Assembly (NCBI GenBank): GCA_021647685.1
Contig: JAKIUH010000221.1
Location: 1-7,214 of the forward strand
From: Bacteroidales bacterium
GTDB taxonomy: Bacteria; Bacteroidota; Bacteroidia; Bacteroidales; NBLH01
DNA: 7,214 nucleotides
Direction: 5' to 3'
Part shown: positions 5,095 to 7,214 of the stretch, piece by piece
Layout: each line of letters starts with the position of its first letter
How positions within the stretch are numbered: position 1 is the first letter of the stretch
Made by a program: the position numbers and the translations under genes
Notes under the pieces: generated by a model
Told to the model about the DNA's origin: nothing
Seen by the model: only the letters and a program-made list of their open reading frames with translations
Databases searched by the model: none

Positions 5095-7214
5095 ATGTTG
5101 CATTATTTTTTACAATTACCAAAAGATTATGATTTAACTTTTGAAAAAAATATTGGAGTTTCAAAAGCAATAATGTACACCGCCCAAAATGCATTTACGC
5201 CTTTTTATCAATATCTTGACACAACAATAAAGGCTTTTGATAGAAAGGAAGACATTAAAGCAACTTGGACAAAAGTAAAAAAAGATAATTTAGTAGAATT
5301 AAAAATTATTGGTAGTTTATACGAAATCCCAAAAACAACAAAAATAAAACTTCTGAATATTGAAAAAGGTATTTATTCAATTGAAGGTGATTTTGAAAAA
5401 GATTTTGACATTCCGTTAATTATTTGGAATAACAAGCAAAAAATTAAAATAAACTTATCTGAGCAAAACTTTATTTCTGAAAACAGAATAAAATTAGAAG
5501 AGATATATGAAAATATTGAAAAAGCAAATTGGGCAGGTGATGATGTTGAAATAAAACCGACTTGGATTACCGTTAAGCAAACCGATAAAATAATTCAGGA
5601 AAATAAGCAAGTCAATATTATTTCTGTAAAAAATGATATTGTCGAGGTAAAAGGTATTTTAAATAAGTCTAAAATTTCAATAAATGGCAAACAAATAGAT
5701 TTTGAAATAATTGAAGTATCCGAGCAGCCACAAAACACCAAACTAATAAAAGAAGAAATAGGTAGATATATTGTTTATGACGAAAAACAGAATACAGGAC
5801 AACAAAACTTTAAGTTATTTAATTTACTAAATAAAGAAAATATTAGTTTTGATGATGGTACTATTTTTAATGCTGAAAATACAGAAAATTTAGTTTTTAA
5901 AATAAATGATAAATCAATTATTGGTAAAAAGGTAATTTGTGATAATGTGAAATTTACTATTTCAGAATTACGAAATAAAGACAAAAATCAATTTTGGACA
6001 CAATTATATGAAATTGGAGAAGAAAAAGAAGATATCCCCGGTTTTTCACCTTTAAAATACTTTTTTGATGATGATATTTCTATAAAAGATGATAAAGATA
6101 ATGAATACACTGTCGCACAGGGGAATGAGAGTGAATATAAATTAATTTTAAGAGAAAAAAATAGCAAAAGATATAATAGTTTTGTTTTTCCAAAAGGCAA
6201 AGAATTACAAGTAAGAGTAAATACTTATCAGCTTCGCAAACAATTAGAAGCTGTTTTGACGCTTCAAAAAATGCCGGTTGGTGAACACTCTAACTTAATC
6301 AAACTTTTTGAGAAAAGAGAAGTTGTAAAGTGGAACGAAGCAGATAACGAGTTTATAAATGATTGGATTATTTTAACTGATGAAAACAGAAGTGGAAGTG
6401 CAGAACAAAGAGAATTTGTAAAAAAAGCACTATCAACACCCGATTTTGCAATACTTGAAGGTCCCCCAGGTTCAGGTAAAACAACCGTTATTTTAGAATT
6501 AATTTGTCAATTAGCAAAACAAGGAAAACGAGTTTTGCTGTGTGGTTCTACACATGTAGCGATAGACAATGTTTTGGAGCGTTTAAAAGAGAAAGATGAT
6601 GGTCAGCCAAACTTAATAGAACGATTTAATATTTTACCTGTTCGTATAGGTGACGAAAATCGTATTAACGTAGATATTAGAGAATTTCAAATAGACAATT
6701 TACAAAAAGAACATAATATTTCAGAAAATTTATTGCTTGATACAGCAAATTTGGTTTGTGGAACAACTATCGGAATTTTGCAACACCCTAAATTTAAAAC
6801 CAGAAAAATAGGATATTATAAAAATGTTCCACAAATAAAAGAACCAATAGTTCCAGAATTTGATTATTTAATCATTGACGAAAGCAGTAAGACTACTTTT
6901 CAGGAATTTCTTGTGCCGGGACTTTATGCGAAAAAATGGATTTTGGCAGGAGATGTGATGCAACTATCACCTTTTACCGACAGAGAGCAAATTGTATCAA
7001 ACCTTGATACTTTACCTTTAAAACAAGGAACTTTACCCAAAGAATATCAACAAGCAACGTTTTATTTGCATAAACTCTTAGAGATTACAAGATATGCAAA
7101 AAATAAATTTATTCTTCCTGTATCTAGTAAAGTAATTGATGTACTTACAAGAGAAACTGCTAAACGAAATTTAAATAAAGATGATAAGAAGTTTTTTGTT
7201 ATAACACAAAAATA
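5095..7214 (+). CDS. Large superfamily 1 (Upf1/Dna2-like) helicase, C-terminus beyond window
   Basis: ATG at 5095, ten bases after the AAA gene's stop, opens 706 codons with no stop before the right edge. Residues 1-~430 are charged, Lys/Glu/Asn/Ile-rich and probably beta-strand-rich, with no domain I recognise. The helicase core begins with a Q-motif-like SGSAEQREFVKKAL (433-446). It continues with Walker A GPPGSGKTT (456-464; K462), motif Ia GSTHVAIDNVLERL (484-497), LVCGTTIGIL shortly before motif II, motif II LIIDESSK (D595, E596) and motif III LAGDVMQLSPF (G619-D620, Q623). This order and GDxxQL are those of SF1B Upf1/Dna2-like helicases, which translocate along nucleic acid using ATP. 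Motifs IV-VI are not reached. Motif II reads DESS where DEAS/DEAG is commoner; the catalytic D-E pair is intact. After motif III about 84 residues pass without the QYRM-like segment usually met within ~50, suggesting an insertion. Whether it acts on DNA or RNA, and whether a nuclease follows, cannot be told from this part. Confidence 0.9.
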   Translation, partial: MLHYFLQLPKDYDLTFEKNIGVSKAIMYTAQNAFTPFYQYLDTTIKAFDRKEDIKATWTKVKKDNLVELKIIGSLYEIPKTTKIKLLNIEKGIYSIEGDFEKDFDIPLIIWNNKQKIKINLSEQNFISENRIKLEEIYENIEKANWAGDDVEIKPTWITVKQTDKIIQENKQVNIISVKNDIVEVKGILNKSKISINGKQIDFEIIEVSEQPQNTKLIKEEIGRYIVYDEKQNTGQQNFKLFNLLNKENISFDDGTIFNAENTENLVFKINDKSIIGKKVICDNVKFTISELRNKDKNQFWTQLYEIGEEKEDIPGFSPLKYFFDDDISIKDDKDNEYTVAQGNESEYKLILREKNSKRYNSFVFPKGKELQVRVNTYQLRKQLEAVLTLQKMPVGEHSNLIKLFEKREVVKWNEADNEFINDWIILTDENRSGSAEQREFVKKALSTPDFAILEGPPGSGKTTVILELICQLAKQGKRVLLCGSTHVAIDNVLERLKEKDDGQPNLIERFNILPVRIGDENRINVDIREFQIDNLQKEHNISENLLLDTANLVCGTTIGILQHPKFKTRKIGYYKNVPQIKEPIVPEFDYLIIDESSKTTFQEFLVPGLYAKKWILAGDVMQLSPFTDREQIVSNLDTLPLKQGTLPKEYQQATFYLHKLLEITRYAKNKFILPVSSKVIDVLTRETAKRNLNKDDKKFFVITQK

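Noticed and set aside
5775..6200. Two short minus-strand open frames (69 and 70 codons)
   Set aside because: They are antisense to the continuous helicase reading frame that starts at 5095. They arise from its AT-rich sequence and show no recognisable protein features.

Overview
The window looks like an AT-rich chromosome segment of a Bacteroidota bacterium. Three things point there: a SMUG2-type DNA glycosylase typical of that phylum, start regions without Shine-Dalgarno sequences, and two exact matches to the Bacteroidota -7 promoter consensus TAnnTTTG. The genus cannot be read from the sequence. No rRNA, tRNA, CRISPR array, insertion sequence or phage structural gene was seen, and no stretch longer than about 170 bases lacks a gene.

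Left part, minus strand (1-1923): a two-gene transcription unit read leftwards. The first gene (1923-238) encodes a polytopic membrane protein with the layout of the LtaS/sulfatase-like family. Its extracytoplasmic domain has lost the recognisable metal-binding and catalytic residues, so it looks like a pseudoenzyme. Thirteen bases later starts a SMUG2-type uracil-DNA glycosylase (224-1), cut by the left edge.

Middle, plus strand (2023-3318): a complete FadI/HADHB-type 3-ketoacyl-CoA thiolase for fatty-acid beta-oxidation, divergent from the membrane protein across a 99-base spacer. All thiolase catalytic motifs are intact. No hydratase/dehydrogenase partner lies in the window.

Right part, plus strand (3513-7214): after a 194-base spacer containing a perfect -7 element (TATCTTTG, 3441-3448) comes a tight two-gene operon. 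The first gene is a Ycf46-type AAA ATPase with a degenerate N-terminal ATPase-like half and an intact C-terminal AAA module. Ten bases after its stop codon starts a large superfamily 1 (Upf1/Dna2-like) helicase, still open at the right edge after 706 codons. Its first ~430 residues match nothing I recognise. The unusual pairing, the drop in G+C and the tight coupling make this the most interesting part of the window. It could be an undescribed NTP-driven accessory (possibly defence) system, but that function is inference. The three transcription units do not appear to share one pathway.
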